A DNA stretch of 64,000 nt from an uncultured Cytophagales bacterium (GCA_913057175.1 CAJXNP010000009.1:62001-126000), one strand, 5' to 3'. Positions 1 through 9,495 are shown, numbered from the stretch's first letter. Numbers and translations are program-made. Notes: a model not told the origin generated them from the sequence alone.

Positions 1-1098
1 ATCGTCGTTGGCTTTCGTACGAATGAGTATTTAAGCAAAAAAGTATATTTTAAAGGGCATCTTGGTTATGGCACAAAAGACAACAGATTTAAATACAATG
101 CTGGGGTAGGCTGGATCATTAAACGTAAGCCATGGACCGAATTAGGAGTTACTTCACGATATGACATTGAGCAGGTAGGTGTAAATTCGGAAAAACTGAC
201 CGAAAACTACATATTTTACGCTGCTACCAAATTTGGACAAATGGTTGGGCCTTATGAACACCACCATCAGAGACTTTACTTTGAAACAGGTCTTGCCAAA
301 GGATTGCAGCAGAGGGTTGAATTCAACTATTATCAATTTGATCCTCTTTACAATTTCCAGTACTACGAAGACCCTTACAGTTCGGAACCTACCGTCCATA
401 CGAATTTTCAATCTACTTCAATTAAATTAATCACGCATTGGGGCAGGGATGAGACTTATCTTCAAAATGGAAATTATAGGATCAACCTTGGCGCCAGAAA
501 AGCTCCCGTTTTCCACTTTATCTATAGTCTAGGGTTTACCGGTTTGCTGGGTAGCGATCTGAACTTTCACAAATTTGAGTTGCAGGTCGATCAAAAAATG
601 AATCTCGGTTTGATCGGAACTTCCAGATTTAGATTTAATGGAGGATATGTTTTGGGGCAGGTCCCATACCCGGCGTTGGAAAATCATGTTGGAAGTGAGT
701 CCTTTTTCTATACAACCGGAGCATTCAACACCATGAACTATTCCGAATTTATCAGTGATCACTTCGCATCTTTGAAGTATTATCATTCCTTTCAGGGACT
801 GATCATGAACAAAATTCCATTAATGAAAAAGCTGAAATGGAGATTGTTGGGAACAGCAAGTGTATTGTACGGAGGAATGAGGCAAGAAAATATTGATGTC
901 ATTCCAGTAGCTGATGAGGATGGAAACCCTTTGCGGTTGTTCAATGTGTTGGATGAAAAACCTTTTGTTGAGGTGGGATATGGCATTGAAAATATTTTTA
1001 AAATTGTTCGCGTGGATTTTCTTCACCGGCTAACCTATTTGGATTTACCAAACGTTGACCAATTTCAGGTAAAAATTAGCTTTCAGATCATTTTATGA
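1..1098 (+). CDS. DUF5686-like outer-membrane protein, C-terminal part (5' truncated)
   Basis: The frame is open from the first base, so the gene begins upstream of the window; 365 codons are visible. The segment is rich in alternating aromatic/polar beta strands and ends in a strand closing with IIL, as expected for an outer-membrane barrel. The sequence pattern (tyrosine/phenylalanine-rich, with EHHHQR and PFVEVGYGIENIFK) recalls the C-terminal barrel of Bacteroidota DUF5686/carboxypeptidase-regulatory-like proteins, whose function is unknown. An internal ATG at 241 is in frame but is not the true start. It is followed 16 nt later by a lipoprotein gene, probably in one operon. The family assignment is from memory of the pattern and is moderately sure. 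Confidence 0.65.
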   Translation: MVVGFRTNEYLSKKVYFKGHLGYGTKDNRFKYNAGVGWIIKRKPWTELGVTSRYDIEQVGVNSEKLTENYIFYAATKFGQMVGPYEHHHQRLYFETGLAKGLQQRVEFNYYQFDPLYNFQYYEDPYSSEPTVHTNFQSTSIKLITHWGRDETYLQNGNYRINLGARKAPVFHFIYSLGFTGLLGSDLNFHKFELQVDQKMNLGLIGTSRFRFNGGYVLGQVPYPALENHVGSESFFYTTGAFNTMNYSEFISDHFASLKYYHSFQGLIMNKIPLMKKLKWRLLGTASVLYGGMRQENIDVIPVADEDGNPLRLFNVLDEKPFVEVGYGIENIFKIVRVDFLHRLTYLDLPNVDQFQVKISFQIIL

Positions 1099-1114
1099 TA
1101 ATATTTGTGGCATC

Positions 1115-2191
1115 ATGAAAAATGCTGGTATTTTTATCATTTTATTGACCTTTTTTGCTTGTGGACAACCCAGAGACACCTCTTCACCAGCTAACTTTTC
1201 CCTTCAATATTCCGATCAGGGTAACATTGAATTTTTACGTGAATTAATTGATGACAGACCAAATAATCCAAAAAATTACGTACGGTTGGCTGAAATTTAT
1301 CTTGAGCGTGGGAATACCCGCCAGGCAATCCAACTGCTTAGGTCTGCCAATGAAGAAATTCCTGGTAATGAATCCATTGAAATGCTTTTGATCAAGGCAT
1401 TAATACAAACTGATAATAAGTATCAGACAGAAGAATTGATCAGGAAAGTTAATTTAACTACCGAGAATATTGATCACTACATTCTTCTGGCTGAGTATTC
1501 CAATTACAAGAAAGAATATACCAAAGCTCTTGATAACATTAACCGGGCGATTGCTCTTGATAACGGAGATGCCGATTATTTTGACCTGAAAGCTAACATA
1601 CTTTTACAGATAGATGATACAAGTGGGGCAGTAAATAGCTTTGACCGGGCATTGGAAAAATCCAATGTAAAATATTCTACCATTGTCAGCTACCTGGAAT
1701 TGTTGGCAACTTTAAATGATAGAGAAAAGTTTCAAGAAGTCTACCATCTTATTCCTGGTCGATATCGTGAAGATCCACGTACATATTTATCCATTTCGGA
1801 ATATATGATCAGAACAAACGACCTTGATTCTGCAAAAAATCTGGCGTTTCATGTGAACAATCCAAATTTCGAGAGAGAGAAAGTAACTAAACTGGTGAGG
1901 ATAAATTTCAATCAACGCAATTATGACTCTGTCTTATTCTATTTATCCGATTATAAATTAGAATCACCTGAATTGCTGTTGCTTGAAGCCAGGACTTATG
2001 ACCGGATGAATCAGTATCAGAACGCTGAAAATTCCTATCTTGAAATATTGAAATCCGACTCTACGCATATAATTGCTCGCCAGGAATTAGAGAAATTGCA
2101 AAGAAAAGTTAGATATTTGCGAGACTTAAAAAGAAGGGAAGAAAATAGAATAGATTTTATTCAGATTAGGCCTTTAGTACCAAATAATTAG
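1115..2191 (+). CDS. TPR-repeat lipoprotein
   Basis: A 358-residue protein. The N-terminus has a short positive region, a hydrophobic stretch and a lipobox (LTFFAC, Cys16), so it is probably an exported lipoprotein. From about residue 50 to 330 it consists of helical tetratricopeptide-like repeats (for example NPKNYVRLAEIYLERGN and DADYFDLKANILLQIDD), then a basic, glutamate-rich C-terminal helix. TPR arrays mediate protein contacts; the partner is unknown. It lies 16 nt after the barrel gene and 8 nt before thrS, so the three may be cotranscribed. No enzymatic motif is visible. Confidence 0.75.
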   Translation: MKNAGIFIILLTFFACGQPRDTSSPANFSLQYSDQGNIEFLRELIDDRPNNPKNYVRLAEIYLERGNTRQAIQLLRSANEEIPGNESIEMLLIKALIQTDNKYQTEELIRKVNLTTENIDHYILLAEYSNYKKEYTKALDNINRAIALDNGDADYFDLKANILLQIDDTSGAVNSFDRALEKSNVKYSTIVSYLELLATLNDREKFQEVYHLIPGRYREDPRTYLSISEYMIRTNDLDSAKNLAFHVNNPNFEREKVTKLVRINFNQRNYDSVLFYLSDYKLESPELLLLEARTYDRMNQYQNAENSYLEILKSDSTHIIARQELEKLQRKVRYLRDLKRREENRIDFIQIRPLVPNN

Positions 2192-2199
2192 TTTTTTAA

Positions 2200-4152
2200 A
2201 TGAGTGACAAGCAGATAAAAATTACCCTACCGGATGGAACTGTCAAGGAATATCCGAGTGGTGTAACAGGAATGGATATTGCCATGTCGATAAGCGAAGG
2301 ACTGGCAAGAAATGTATTGGCAGCAAAAGTGAATGGAGAGGTATGGGATGCCTCCAGGAAAATAACGGACGATGCGACCGTACAGCTTCTCACCTGGAAT
2401 GATAAAGATGGTAAATCCACCTTCTGGCACTCATCTGCGCACCTTATGGCAGAAGCACTCGAAAGCTTATTCCCCGGAATCAAATTTGGTATCGGGCCGG
2501 CTATCGATACAGGGTTTTACTATGATGTTGACTTTGGTGATCAGGAGTTTGATCCGTTAAATGACATTCCGCGTCTTGAAAATAAAATGATAGAACTTGC
2601 CCGTGAAAAGAGTGAATATCAGCGGCAGGAAATCGACAAAAAATCAGCGATTGAATATTTCAAGGAAAAAGGGGATGAGTATAAACTCGAATTGCTGGAG
2701 GACCTGGAAGATGGTTCGATAACATTTTATCATCAGGGAAACTTCACGGATTTATGTCGCGGCCCGCATATTCCGAATACTGGTTTTGTCAAAGCTGCTA
2801 AAATCCTCAACGTAGCCGGAGCTTACTGGCGAGGTGATGAAACCAGAAAACAGCTGACAAGATTATATGGAGTGACTTTTCCCAAGCAAAAAGAGCTGAC
2901 CGAGTATTTACATTTACTGGAAGAAGCGAAAAAACGCGATCACAGGAAGCTGGGAAAAGAGCTGGAGCTGTTTGCATTTTCAGAAAAAGTAGGGCAGGGG
3001 CTACCCTTGTGGTTGCCAAAAGGAACTATGCTACGGGAGCGTTTGGTTGATTTCTTGAAAAAAGCGCAATTAAAAGCTGGATATGAAGCGGTAATCACTC
3101 CTCACATAGGAAACAAGGAACTTTACATTACATCCGGTCACTATGAAAAATATGGTAAGGATTCCTTCCAACCTATTAAAGTACCTGATGATAATGACGA
3201 GTTTCTTTTGAAACCCATGAACTGTCCTCATCATTGTGAAATTTATAAGACCCGGCCGAGGTCGTACAAAGAGTTACCTGTACGTATGGCGGAATTTGGA
3301 ACCGTATACCGCTACGAGCAAAGCGGGGAGCTGCACGGGCTGACCAGGGTGCGGGGGTTTACACAAGATGACGCCCATATATTTTGCCGTCCGGACCAGG
3401 TAAAGGATGAATTCAAGAAGGTAATTGACCTGGTTTTGTATGTCTTTAACTCTCTTGGATTTGAAAATTTTACGGCACAGATCTCCTTGCGAGATCCTGA
3501 TAACAAATCCAAATACATTGGTGATGACAAGAACTGGGAAATTGCTGAACAGGCAATTATCGAAGCAGCGGAAGAAAAAGGGCTAAATACGGTTACCGAG
3601 TTGGGAGAAGCAGCTTTTTATGGGCCAAAGCTCGATTTCATGGTAAAAGATGCCCTCCAAAGGAGCTGGCAGCTGGGAACCATTCAGGTTGATTACAATC
3701 TTCCTGAAAGATTTGAGCTGGAGTATGTTGGTTCTGATAATCAAAAGCACCGACCGGTAATGATCCATCGGGCTCCATTTGGATCACTGGAAAGGTTTGT
3801 AGCGATACTGATCGAGCATTGTGCAGGTGATTTTCCGTTATGGCTTTCGCCGGAGCAGTTTATCATTCTTCCTATATCTGAAAAATTTGCTGACTATGCG
3901 AATGAATTGTTAAGATATCTCGAAGAACACAATTTAACAGGTAGTGTGGATCACAGGGATGAAAAGATTGGAAGGAAGATACGTGATGCCGAGGTTAAGA
4001 AAATACCATTCATGTTTATCGCTGGTGAAAAAGAAAAGGAAAATTCAACTGCGTCAGTCAGGAAACATAAGGAAGGCGACATTGGATCATTTAATCATGA
4101 GCGGCTGATCGAATTCTTGAATAAAGAGATGCACAAAAGTATGAATTTGTAA
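2200..4152 (+). CDS. thrS: threonine--tRNA ligase
   Basis: A cytoplasmic class II aminoacyl-tRNA synthetase that charges tRNA-Thr; 650 residues is full length for bacterial ThrRS. The order is canonical: N-terminal TGS domain (about 1-65), editing domain containing [12 protein letters not shown] (about 75-225), catalytic core with the zinc-ligand motif [10 protein letters not shown] (Cys342) and the class II arginine region [17 protein letters not shown], then an anticodon-binding domain from about residue 545 ([11 protein letters not shown]). The thrS-infC-rpmI-rplT order is a conserved bacterial arrangement. The ATG lies 8 nt after the preceding stop; the Shine-Dalgarno match is weak. Confidence 0.98.
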   Translation: MSDKQIKITLPDGTVKEYPSGVTGMDIAMSISEGLARNVLAAKVNGEVWDASRKITDDATVQLLTWNDKDGKSTFWHSSAHLMAEALESLFPGIKFGIGPAIDTGFYYDVDFGDQEFDPLNDIPRLENKMIELAREKSEYQRQEIDKKSAIEYFKEKGDEYKLELLEDLEDGSITFYHQGNFTDLCRGPHIPNTGFVKAAKILNVAGAYWRGDETRKQLTRLYGVTFPKQKELTEYLHLLEEAKKRDHRKLGKELELFAFSEKVGQGLPLWLPKGTMLRERLVDFLKKAQLKAGYEAVITPHIGNKELYITSGHYEKYGKDSFQPIKVPDDNDEFLLKPMNCPHHCEIYKTRPRSYKELPVRMAEFGTVYRYEQSGELHGLTRVRGFTQDDAHIFCRPDQVKDEFKKVIDLVLYVFNSLGFENFTAQISLRDPDNKSKYIGDDKNWEIAEQAIIEAAEEKGLNTVTELGEAAFYGPKLDFMVKDALQRSWQLGTIQVDYNLPERFELEYVGSDNQKHRPVMIHRAPFGSLERFVAILIEHCAGDFPLWLSPEQFIILPISEKFADYANELLRYLEEHNLTGSVDHRDEKIGRKIRDAEVKKIPFMFIAGEKEKENSTASVRKHKEGDIGSFNHERLIEFLNKEMHKSMNL

Positions 4153-4240
4153 TTTTCTTAGTAATAATTCTTTTTATTAGATTTCACTAATAAAATTTAT
4201 TTGCAGATATTTGCAGCTTGTTTAAATCGAGAACTATAAA

Positions 4241-4254
4241 AGGAGGTAAATATT
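4241..4254 (+). promoter_or_regulatory. strong Shine-Dalgarno plus AUU start of infC
   Basis: AAAAGGAGGT precedes ATT with a 5-nt spacer (TAAAT). Most genes in this window have little or no Shine-Dalgarno sequence, as is usual in Bacteroidota, so this near-perfect one paired with a rare start codon stands out and fixes the infC start. Confidence 0.85.
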
Positions 4255-4806
4255 AGAAGACAAAATCAAAGGTATTACCGTGGTCGGCAAGAAGAGCCAT
4301 ACAAGGTAAATGAAAAGATCAGGTCAAGAGAGGTAAGGGTTGTGGGCGAAAATATCCAACAAGGCGTCTATAGAATTGAGGAAGCTCTTGGACTTGCTCA
4401 AGAGCAAGGTTTGGATTTAGTAGAAATTTCACCTAATGCTGATCCGCCGGTTTGCAAAATAATTGACTATTCGAAGTTCAAATACGAACAAAAGAAAAAG
4501 CAAAAAGAAATAAAGGCCAAAGCGCATAAAACCGTATTGAAGGAGATTCGGTTTGGCCCAAATACAGACGACCACGACTTTAATTTCAAGCTGAAACACG
4601 CCATCAACTTTTTGGAAGATGGAGCAAAAGTGAAGGCTTATGTCCATTTTGTCGGAAGGACGATTGTTTTCAAAGAGCGGGGCGAAATACTTTTATTAAA
4701 ATTCGCGCAGGCGCTTGAAGAATACGGTAAGGTTGATCAGCTGCCGAAGTTAGAGGGTAAAAGAATGACTTTGATCGTATCTCCAAAAGTTCAGAAAAAG
4801 AAATAA
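4252..4806 (+). CDS. infC: translation initiation factor IF-3, AUU start
   Basis: IF-3 binds the 30S subunit, discriminates initiator tRNA and start codons, and prevents premature 50S joining. The first ATG/GTG in frame (GTG 4342) would remove about 30 conserved N-terminal residues. Reading upstream in frame gives [12 protein letters not shown] and [18 protein letters not shown], the usual IF-3 beginning, starting at ATT 4252 five bases after a strong AGGAGG (4241-4246). The protein is 184 residues. The N-domain, basic linker ([13 protein letters not shown]) and C-domain ([16 protein letters not shown]) are all present. AUU starts are known for infC and allow IF-3 to repress its own synthesis; the same control is inferred here. 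Confidence 0.96.
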   Translation: MRRQNQRYYRGRQEEPYKVNEKIRSREVRVVGENIQQGVYRIEEALGLAQEQGLDLVEISPNADPPVCKIIDYSKFKYEQKKKQKEIKAKAHKTVLKEIRFGPNTDDHDFNFKLKHAINFLEDGAKVKAYVHFVGRTIVFKERGEILLLKFAQALEEYGKVDQLPKLEGKRMTLIVSPKVQKKK

Positions 4807-4825
4807 TTAATTAACATATATAAAA

Positions 4826-5020
4826 ATGCCAAAAGTAAAAACAAACTCTGGAGCGAAGAAGAGATTTAAGTTGACAGGAACTGGCAAAATTAAAAGAAAG
4901 CATGCTTTTAAAAGCCATATCCTCACTAAAAAGGAAACAAAGCAAAAGAGAAATTTAACGCATTCTACTCTTGTACATAAATCTGATGAGAGAAGAATCA
5001 AAGATTTATTGAATATCTAA
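4826..5020 (+). CDS. rpmI: 50S ribosomal protein L35
   Basis: A 64-residue, very basic ribosomal protein of the large subunit. It opens with [20 protein letters not shown], the family signature, and continues through the conserved HILTKK and basic core. The length matches the family. It lies 19 nt after infC and 79 nt before rplT, the standard infC-rpmI-rplT operon. Confidence 0.98.
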   Translation: MPKVKTNSGAKKRFKLTGTGKIKRKHAFKSHILTKKETKQKRNLTHSTLVHKSDERRIKDLLNI

Positions 5021-5058
5021 TTCAGGTTTTTTGTTTAACCAGGTATTAGGCTGAAGTT

Positions 5059-5079
5059 CTGTCAAAAGACAGGCGCCTG
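5059..5079 (+). promoter_or_regulatory. overlapping hairpins in the rpmI-rplT gap (possible L20 leader)
   Basis: Two mutually exclusive stems are visible just before rplT: CTGTC-AAAA-GACAG (5059-5072) and the palindrome CAGGCGCCTG (5070-5079), which share bases 5070-5072. L20 is known to repress its own operon through mRNA structure in other bacteria, so this could be its target here. That is inference from position and pairing only. Confidence 0.35.
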
Positions 5080-5099
5080 ACACCAAAAAACGTATTAAA

Positions 5100-5444
5100 A
5101 TGCCAAGATCAGTAAACACAGTTGCTTCAAAAGCAAGAAGAAAAAAAATCCTGAAGTTTGCCAAGGGCTACTTCGGAAGAAGAAAAAATGTATGGACTGT
5201 CGCAAAAAATGCCGTTGAAAAAGGATGGCTTTATTCATATCGCGACAGGAAAACCAAGAAAAGAAATTTTAGAAAACTTTGGATTCAGCGTATCAACGCG
5301 GGTGTGCGAGAACACGATTTATCCTATTCAAAGTTTATGGGTGGCTTGAAGAGTGCTAACATCGACATCAATCGAAAAGTATTAGCAGATCTGGCGATGA
5401 ATCATCCGGATGCTTTTAAGGCAATCGTTGAAAAAGTAAAATAA
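5100..5444 (+). CDS. rplT: 50S ribosomal protein L20
   Basis: A 114-residue large-subunit protein, full family length. It begins [19 protein letters not shown] with the long basic N-terminal extension, followed by the globular domain ([20 protein letters not shown], then [13 protein letters not shown]). It binds 23S rRNA early in 50S assembly and in many bacteria regulates the infC-rpmI-rplT operon. It is the last gene of that operon and is followed by a hairpin terminator. Confidence 0.98.
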   Translation: MPRSVNTVASKARRKKILKFAKGYFGRRKNVWTVAKNAVEKGWLYSYRDRKTKKRNFRKLWIQRINAGVREHDLSYSKFMGGLKSANIDINRKVLADLAMNHPDAFKAIVEKVK

Positions 5445-5465
5445 ATTTCATTTAAGATTTTTCGG

Positions 5466-5537
5466 AGGCTGTCCCGAATTTTGAATTTTTCAGAAACAAA
5501 TTAATTCTGAATTACAAACTTCCGGGACAGCCTTTTG
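5466..5537 (+). terminator. hairpin terminator after rplT
   Basis: AGGCTGTCCCG (5466-5476) pairs with CGGGACAGCCT (5523-5533), an 11-bp perfect stem around a long AT-rich loop, followed by a short T run. It lies 22 nt after the rplT stop. Confidence 0.6.
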
Positions 5538-6076
5538 TATTTATATCCCCTTAAATTTTTTTGCGAAGTATTAGGTGATAAGCGTAGTAATAAAATCAGC
5601 CTATTTTTATCATTTTTTCAAAAAAATTCTCACACCTGTTTTCTTCTTTTCACAATAAAATCTTTCTCAATTACTCATTCTGGGAGTATTTCTTATTTGA
5701 ATTTATTTTTTAGAAAGATTCTATACATAAGTAAGGTTAGCGTAATTCGTGTCTTAATAAAAAGAATAATATTGGCTTACTTTGTTAAGAGAAAATTAAT
5801 GAACAGTACAACAAACATATCAGTTGCACTTAAATTTTTTCACTTGAGATAGAATTTTAGTTTAATAATTTTTAATAGCCGAAAACGCACTTTAAGAAAT
5901 CATCAAAGAGTATAATTTCATAGGTTGTGGTTTAATGTTTGTCAAAAGGCCGGTAATATGTATCGGTCTTTTGCTTTTTAAAACCCACTTGAAATACTCT
6001 TCTTGCACATGCAACCTTTGAGATTGAATTAGTAAAAGGTACTGATCAAACAAGTTATTAATCAAACTCAACAAAA
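5538..6076. other. 539-nt AT-rich gap with one orphan terminator-like hairpin
   Basis: No convincing gene was found; the longest open frame (5535-5852, plus) is lysine/serine/phenylalanine-biased and not protein-like. The only clear structure is a 13-bp stem with two G-U pairs, CAAAAGGCCGGTA (5943-5955) against TATCGGTCTTTTG (5961-5973), loop ATATG, followed by CTTTTT. A terminator with no gene before it could end a small RNA, but no promoter was confirmed. Confidence 0.45.
5943..5979 (+). terminator. orphan intrinsic terminator
   Basis: Stem of 13 bp (5943-5955 with 5961-5973, two G-U pairs), 5-nt loop, then GCTTTTT. It stands about 400 nt after the rplT terminator and 98 nt before the next gene. 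Confidence 0.55.
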
Positions 6077-6376
6077 ATGGAAAATCTAGATTTTAGTGAT
6101 TCGACAACCTTATTCATTGCGATTGCAATAGGTGTGGTGTTTTTAGCGGGCATAACGCTGGCCCTTCGTGAAGTTTGGTGCTGGTATTTTAAGTTTAACA
6201 GGATAGTGAAAAATCAAAATAATCAGATAGAACTTCTTTATAAGCAAATTGATTTGCTTAGTTTAATTGCATTGAAGCACAGAGTTCCTGATACTAAGAT
6301 CTACGATGCTATTACCCGTGAGCTGGATGAAAACCTTGTCTCAAAAGGATGGATTGAGCAACAACACGATGCATAA
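6077..6376 (+). CDS. small single-span membrane protein, unknown
   Basis: Not recognised. 99 residues with a short acidic N-terminus (MENLDFSDST), one hydrophobic span at about 11-33 (LFIAIAIGVVFLAGITLAL) and a cytoplasmic-looking helical part containing KNQNNQIELLYKQIDLLSLI, a likely coiled coil. The C-terminus ends EQQHDA. It is a single-gene unit between an upstream hairpin and a strong downstream terminator. The composition is protein-like and the ATG is clean, so it is probably real; no function can be given. Confidence 0.65.
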   Translation: MENLDFSDSTTLFIAIAIGVVFLAGITLALREVWCWYFKFNRIVKNQNNQIELLYKQIDLLSLIALKHRVPDTKIYDAITRELDENLVSKGWIEQQHDA

Positions 6377-6437
6377 TAATATTTAGTGGTATGAATAAAT
6401 AAACCTTCTGGATTTCTTGTAGATTCAGGAGTATTAT

Positions 6438-6475
6438 AAAAAACAACTGCCGGTCTAGCCGGCAGTTGTTTTTTG
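6438..6475. terminator. strong bidirectional terminator
   Basis: Sixteen-base-pair stem (6438-6453 with 6459-6474; core ACAACTGCCGG/CCGGCAGTTGT), loop TCTAG, with A run before and T run after. It serves the membrane-protein gene upstream and, in the other direction, the minus-strand tRNA-Met. Confidence 0.85.
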
Positions 6476-6496
6476 CTTTAATATACAATTTGTAAA

Positions 6497-6573
6497 TGGT
6501 AGCGGGGAGCAGAATCGAACTGCCGACCTCAGGGTTATGAATCCTGCGCTCTAACCATCTGAGCTACCCCGCC
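6497..6573 (-). tRNA. tRNA-Met (CAT)
   Basis: Reverse strand reads GGCGGGGTAGCTCAGATGG at the 5' end, with full cloverleaf and encoded CCA (6497-6499). The anticodon loop is TTCATAA, giving anticodon CAT. The acceptor 1-72 pair is G-U rather than the unpaired C-A of initiator tRNA, so an elongator is most likely. The 31-39 pair at the base of the anticodon loop is A-C, an oddity. An Ile2 (lysidine) tRNA is the alternative but the acceptor sequence fits Met better. Confidence 0.93.
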
Positions 6574-6853
6574 AAATGGGAGTGCAAAGATATAAATATG
6601 GAAAATATTTCCATTCACTTCCTTGAAAAAAATATATTCTATAGATTCTACAGCACAGCAGCCATCTGTTCATACGATTTCCAATTGGTTGATAATTAAG
6701 AAGTTTCGAAGAAAGATAGGATATTGAAGATTTAAGATTTATTTTGTTTTTATTGAAAAACTTAATTAAGATTAGAAACTCTTAGGGAATAAGGGAAAGT
6801 GGAACGTTTTATAAATAGATTTTTTACTTAAATATGGAGATATTTAATTCGTA
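6574..6853. other. 280-nt spacer before the START-like gene
   Basis: AT-rich, no open frame of interest on either strand. It must hold the promoters of the minus-strand tRNA-Met and of the plus-strand START-like gene, but no clear TAnnTTTG element was pinned down. Confidence 0.4.
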
Positions 6854-7237
6854 ATGGCAAAAAGAAAATATGTTCATGAATTTGAAATAAATGCATCCAA
6901 AAAGATGCTTTACCCTTATCTAAACACCGCCAGTGGTCTCTCTCAATGGTTTGCCGATGATGTTACAATAAACGAAGACAAGATTTTTAATTTTATCTGG
7001 GAAGATGAAGATCATCCCGCCCGCCAGACAAATCACAGAACCAATAACTATGTGAAATTTGAATTTATTGATGATGAGGACGACCCTAGTTATGTTGAAT
7101 TCAGGTTGGAGGAGAATGAGTTAACCCAATCCGTTTTCATTAAAGTTATCGATTATTCGGGTTTTGATGATCAGGAGGAGCAGGCGGATGTTTGGGATAA
7201 TCTACTTTATACCCTCAAAGAAATAGTAGGAGGATAA
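6854..7237 (+). CDS. START-like (SRPBCC-fold) domain protein
   Basis: A 127-residue soluble acidic protein. The pattern (EFEINASKKMLYPYLNTASG, LSQWFADDV, then WEDE and the terminal helix DVWDNLLYTLKEIV) fits the small START-like family found throughout Bacteroidota, a helix-grip fold that usually encloses a hydrophobic ligand. No ligand or partner is known. It sits 39 nt upstream of an LptF/LptG permease, but a separate promoter lies between them (7245-7252), so the genes may be independently expressed. Confidence 0.75.
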   Translation: MAKRKYVHEFEINASKKMLYPYLNTASGLSQWFADDVTINEDKIFNFIWEDEDHPARQTNHRTNNYVKFEFIDDEDDPSYVEFRLEENELTQSVFIKVIDYSGFDDQEEQADVWDNLLYTLKEIVGG

Positions 7238-7244
7238 TTATCGT

Positions 7245-7252
7245 TATCTTTG
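7245..7252 (+). promoter_or_regulatory. TAnnTTTG -7 element for the LptF/LptG gene
   Basis: TATCTTTG matches the Bacteroidota -7 consensus exactly and lies 25 nt before the ATG at 7277, giving a leader of roughly 20 nt. Confidence 0.55.
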
Positions 7253-7276
7253 CGAAGATTTCCGTGACGGGTATAT

Positions 7277-9154
7277 ATGAAAAAACTCGATAAGCTTTTA
7301 TTGTCATCTTTTTTCGGGCCATTTATCATTACTTTTTTTGTGGTGGTATTTATCCTTCTGACGGTATTTATGCTCAAATACTTTGATGAATTGGTGGGGA
7401 AAGATTTGGGTTTTGCCGTTATATCCCGGTTAATATTTTATTTCAGCATTAATATGACTACAAATGCCCTCCCTTTGGCAGTTTTGTTGTCATCGTTAAT
7501 GACTTTTGGAAATCTGGGTGTCCATTCCGAGCTCACAGCTATAAAAAGTTCAGGAATTTCATTTTTGCGGACAATGCGGCCGCTTTTCCTGGTAACCTGT
7601 ATCATCGTGGTAATCGGCTTTTACAATAACAACTACATCGTTCCCAAAGCTAATCTAGAGGCATTCAGCCTGTTGTACGATATTAAACAAAAAAAACCTG
7701 CTCTCGACATCAGGGAAGGTGTTTTTTATAGCAACATTCCGGGATATAGCATTAAGATCAATGAAAGAATGGATGATGATGAAACCCTGAAAGATATCAT
7801 TATTTATCGACACTTCAATACCAGGGGAAATAAGGAGATCACGCTGGCTGATTCTGGGAAAATGTACAATATTCTCAACAACCGGTATTTGGTTTTTGAA
7901 CTATTTGATGGAAAGGATATTCGTGAACAAAATCCTCAAAGAAGGAGGGGGTACAAACGAGACAAAAGCGCAAACCCCTATTTGAGAAGCTCATTTTCAC
8001 AAAGAAAGATTGTCCTTAATCTTTCGGAATTTGATCTGAAAAGAACGAAAAAAGAATTGTTTAATAATAATCGGCTAATGAAGACCATTGACCAGCTTAG
8101 GGCTGATCTGGACTCTATGAACACAGATTATATTGATACAAAGTACCAAATTTACCTTAATGTTCAGAACATGTTTAAGTATCACGCTCCGGAGGTTCTT
8201 GAAAAGCGTGGCCGGATTGTTGATTCGCTGAAAAGCATACACCGACGGGATACAACATTGAAAATCGAAGAAGAAAGAAGGCCTGATACGGTTAGTGAAG
8301 AGTTTATTGTCAAGGATTTGGAACAGGGTGATAGTGCTGAATTAAAATTAAATCCGCGATCTCAATATGTGCTTGAAAATGCGGACTCTGCACAGCTGGA
8401 AAAGGCCGTTCGGATCCAGAATAAAGTATTAAAGAGAAATATTCAACTGGAAAAAACAACCAAAAGGAAAGGGATAGGCGTACCAGATGATACAGTTATT
8501 ACCCAAGGTGAAAAAATTAAGGACAAAGTCATTGTTGCGGAAGCTGACAAAGACAAAAAGAAAATAAAACCCGCACCTGCTAACTCCGATTCCATTAGGA
8601 GTGCCAATCTCCATCAATCCATGGTTGTTGAAAGTGATTCTGTAAAAAGCAGGGAAGAGGTATTGGATAGCCTTATTAACACGGACAAGGTAAGCACCAT
8701 GGCTGTTTCAAAGGCTTTAAATCATGTAAGGTATGTGAAGGGCAGCCTTGTTACAAATAATAGTCAGATCGACGATAAAATAAAACTGATCAGGAAGTTT
8801 GAGATTGAGAGATATAAAAAGCTGGCTATGGCGCTAACGATCCTGGCAATGTTTTTAATTGGTGCACCTCTTGGGGCAATTGTCAAAAAGGGTGGTTTGG
8901 GGATGCCTGTTTTATTTTCCGTGGTTTTTTTTGTGTTGTTCTATATTATTTCGATGCTTGGAGAAAAGTGGGCCAGACAAGGGATCATGGATCCGTTGAT
9001 TGGAGTATGGTTAGCCAATTTTGTGCTATTCCCAATTGGGATAATTTTTCTCATACAAGCCAGAAGAGATGCAAAACTTTTTGACTCTGATTATTATATC
9101 ATTATGTGGAACAGGATGAGAAAGTTTTTCCAGGCAATTAAATCAAGCAAATAA
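7277..9154 (+). CDS. LptF/LptG-family permease (YjgP/YjgQ)
   Basis: Inner-membrane component of the lipopolysaccharide export (Lpt) machine; with LptB ATPase it extracts LPS from the inner membrane. 625 residues: three N-terminal membrane segments (about 12-35, 52-75, 100-122), a large periplasmic region, and three C-terminal segments from about 514 (MALTILAMFLIGAPLGAIV, later PLIGVWLANFVLFPIGIIF). It is much longer than proteobacterial LptF/G (about 360) because of a charged, probably unstructured insertion at about 330-500; long versions are common in this phylum. Whether it acts as F or G cannot be told. Confidence 0.88.
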   Translation: MKKLDKLLLSSFFGPFIITFFVVVFILLTVFMLKYFDELVGKDLGFAVISRLIFYFSINMTTNALPLAVLLSSLMTFGNLGVHSELTAIKSSGISFLRTMRPLFLVTCIIVVIGFYNNNYIVPKANLEAFSLLYDIKQKKPALDIREGVFYSNIPGYSIKINERMDDDETLKDIIIYRHFNTRGNKEITLADSGKMYNILNNRYLVFELFDGKDIREQNPQRRRGYKRDKSANPYLRSSFSQRKIVLNLSEFDLKRTKKELFNNNRLMKTIDQLRADLDSMNTDYIDTKYQIYLNVQNMFKYHAPEVLEKRGRIVDSLKSIHRRDTTLKIEEERRPDTVSEEFIVKDLEQGDSAELKLNPRSQYVLENADSAQLEKAVRIQNKVLKRNIQLEKTTKRKGIGVPDDTVITQGEKIKDKVIVAEADKDKKKIKPAPANSDSIRSANLHQSMVVESDSVKSREEVLDSLINTDKVSTMAVSKALNHVRYVKGSLVTNNSQIDDKIKLIRKFEIERYKKLAMALTILAMFLIGAPLGAIVKKGGLGMPVLFSVVFFVLFYIISMLGEKWARQGIMDPLIGVWLANFVLFPIGIIFLIQARRDAKLFDSDYYIIMWNRMRKFFQAIKSSK

Positions 9155-9178
9155 TTAGCTACAATAATATATTATTTA

Positions 9179-9186
9179 TAAATTTG
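9179..9186 (+). promoter_or_regulatory. -7 element for rpsO
   Basis: TAAATTTG fits TAnnTTTG exactly and lies 31 nt before the rpsO ATG. Confidence 0.5.
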
Positions 9187-9216
9187 CGGAATTTTAAAAA
9201 TAAATTTTGACTAAGC

Positions 9217-9492
9217 ATGTATTTAACAAAAGAGAAGAAAGAAGAGTTGTTTGAAAATCATGGTCGGTTGAAAGCAAAGACAGATACAGGATCTCCTGAG
9301 TCACAAGTTGCTTTATTTACCTACAGAATTAATCATTTGACTCAACATTTAAAGATCAACAAAAAAGATCACTCATCACGACAAGGGCTATTGAAGCTAG
9401 TCGGTAAAAGAAGGAGATTGCTGAATTATCTTCACGAAAAAGATATCGAACGATATAGGGCAATTATCAAAGAGCTAAATTTAAGAAAATAA
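9217..9492 (+). CDS. rpsO: 30S ribosomal protein S15
   Basis: 91 residues, normal length. Conserved blocks [40 protein letters not shown] and the final helix are present. S15 nucleates the central domain of the 30S subunit on 16S rRNA. It is followed by a hairpin and then pnp, the same rpsO-pnp order as in many bacteria. Confidence 0.98.
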   Translation: MYLTKEKKEELFENHGRLKAKTDTGSPESQVALFTYRINHLTQHLKINKKDHSSRQGLLKLVGKRRRLLNYLHEKDIERYRAIIKELNLRK

Positions 9493-9495
9493 TCA

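Noticed and set aside
5535..5852. 105-codon plus-strand frame after rplT
   Set aside because: Composition follows AT-rich DNA, it overlaps the rplT terminator, and no domain or ribosome-binding site is seen.
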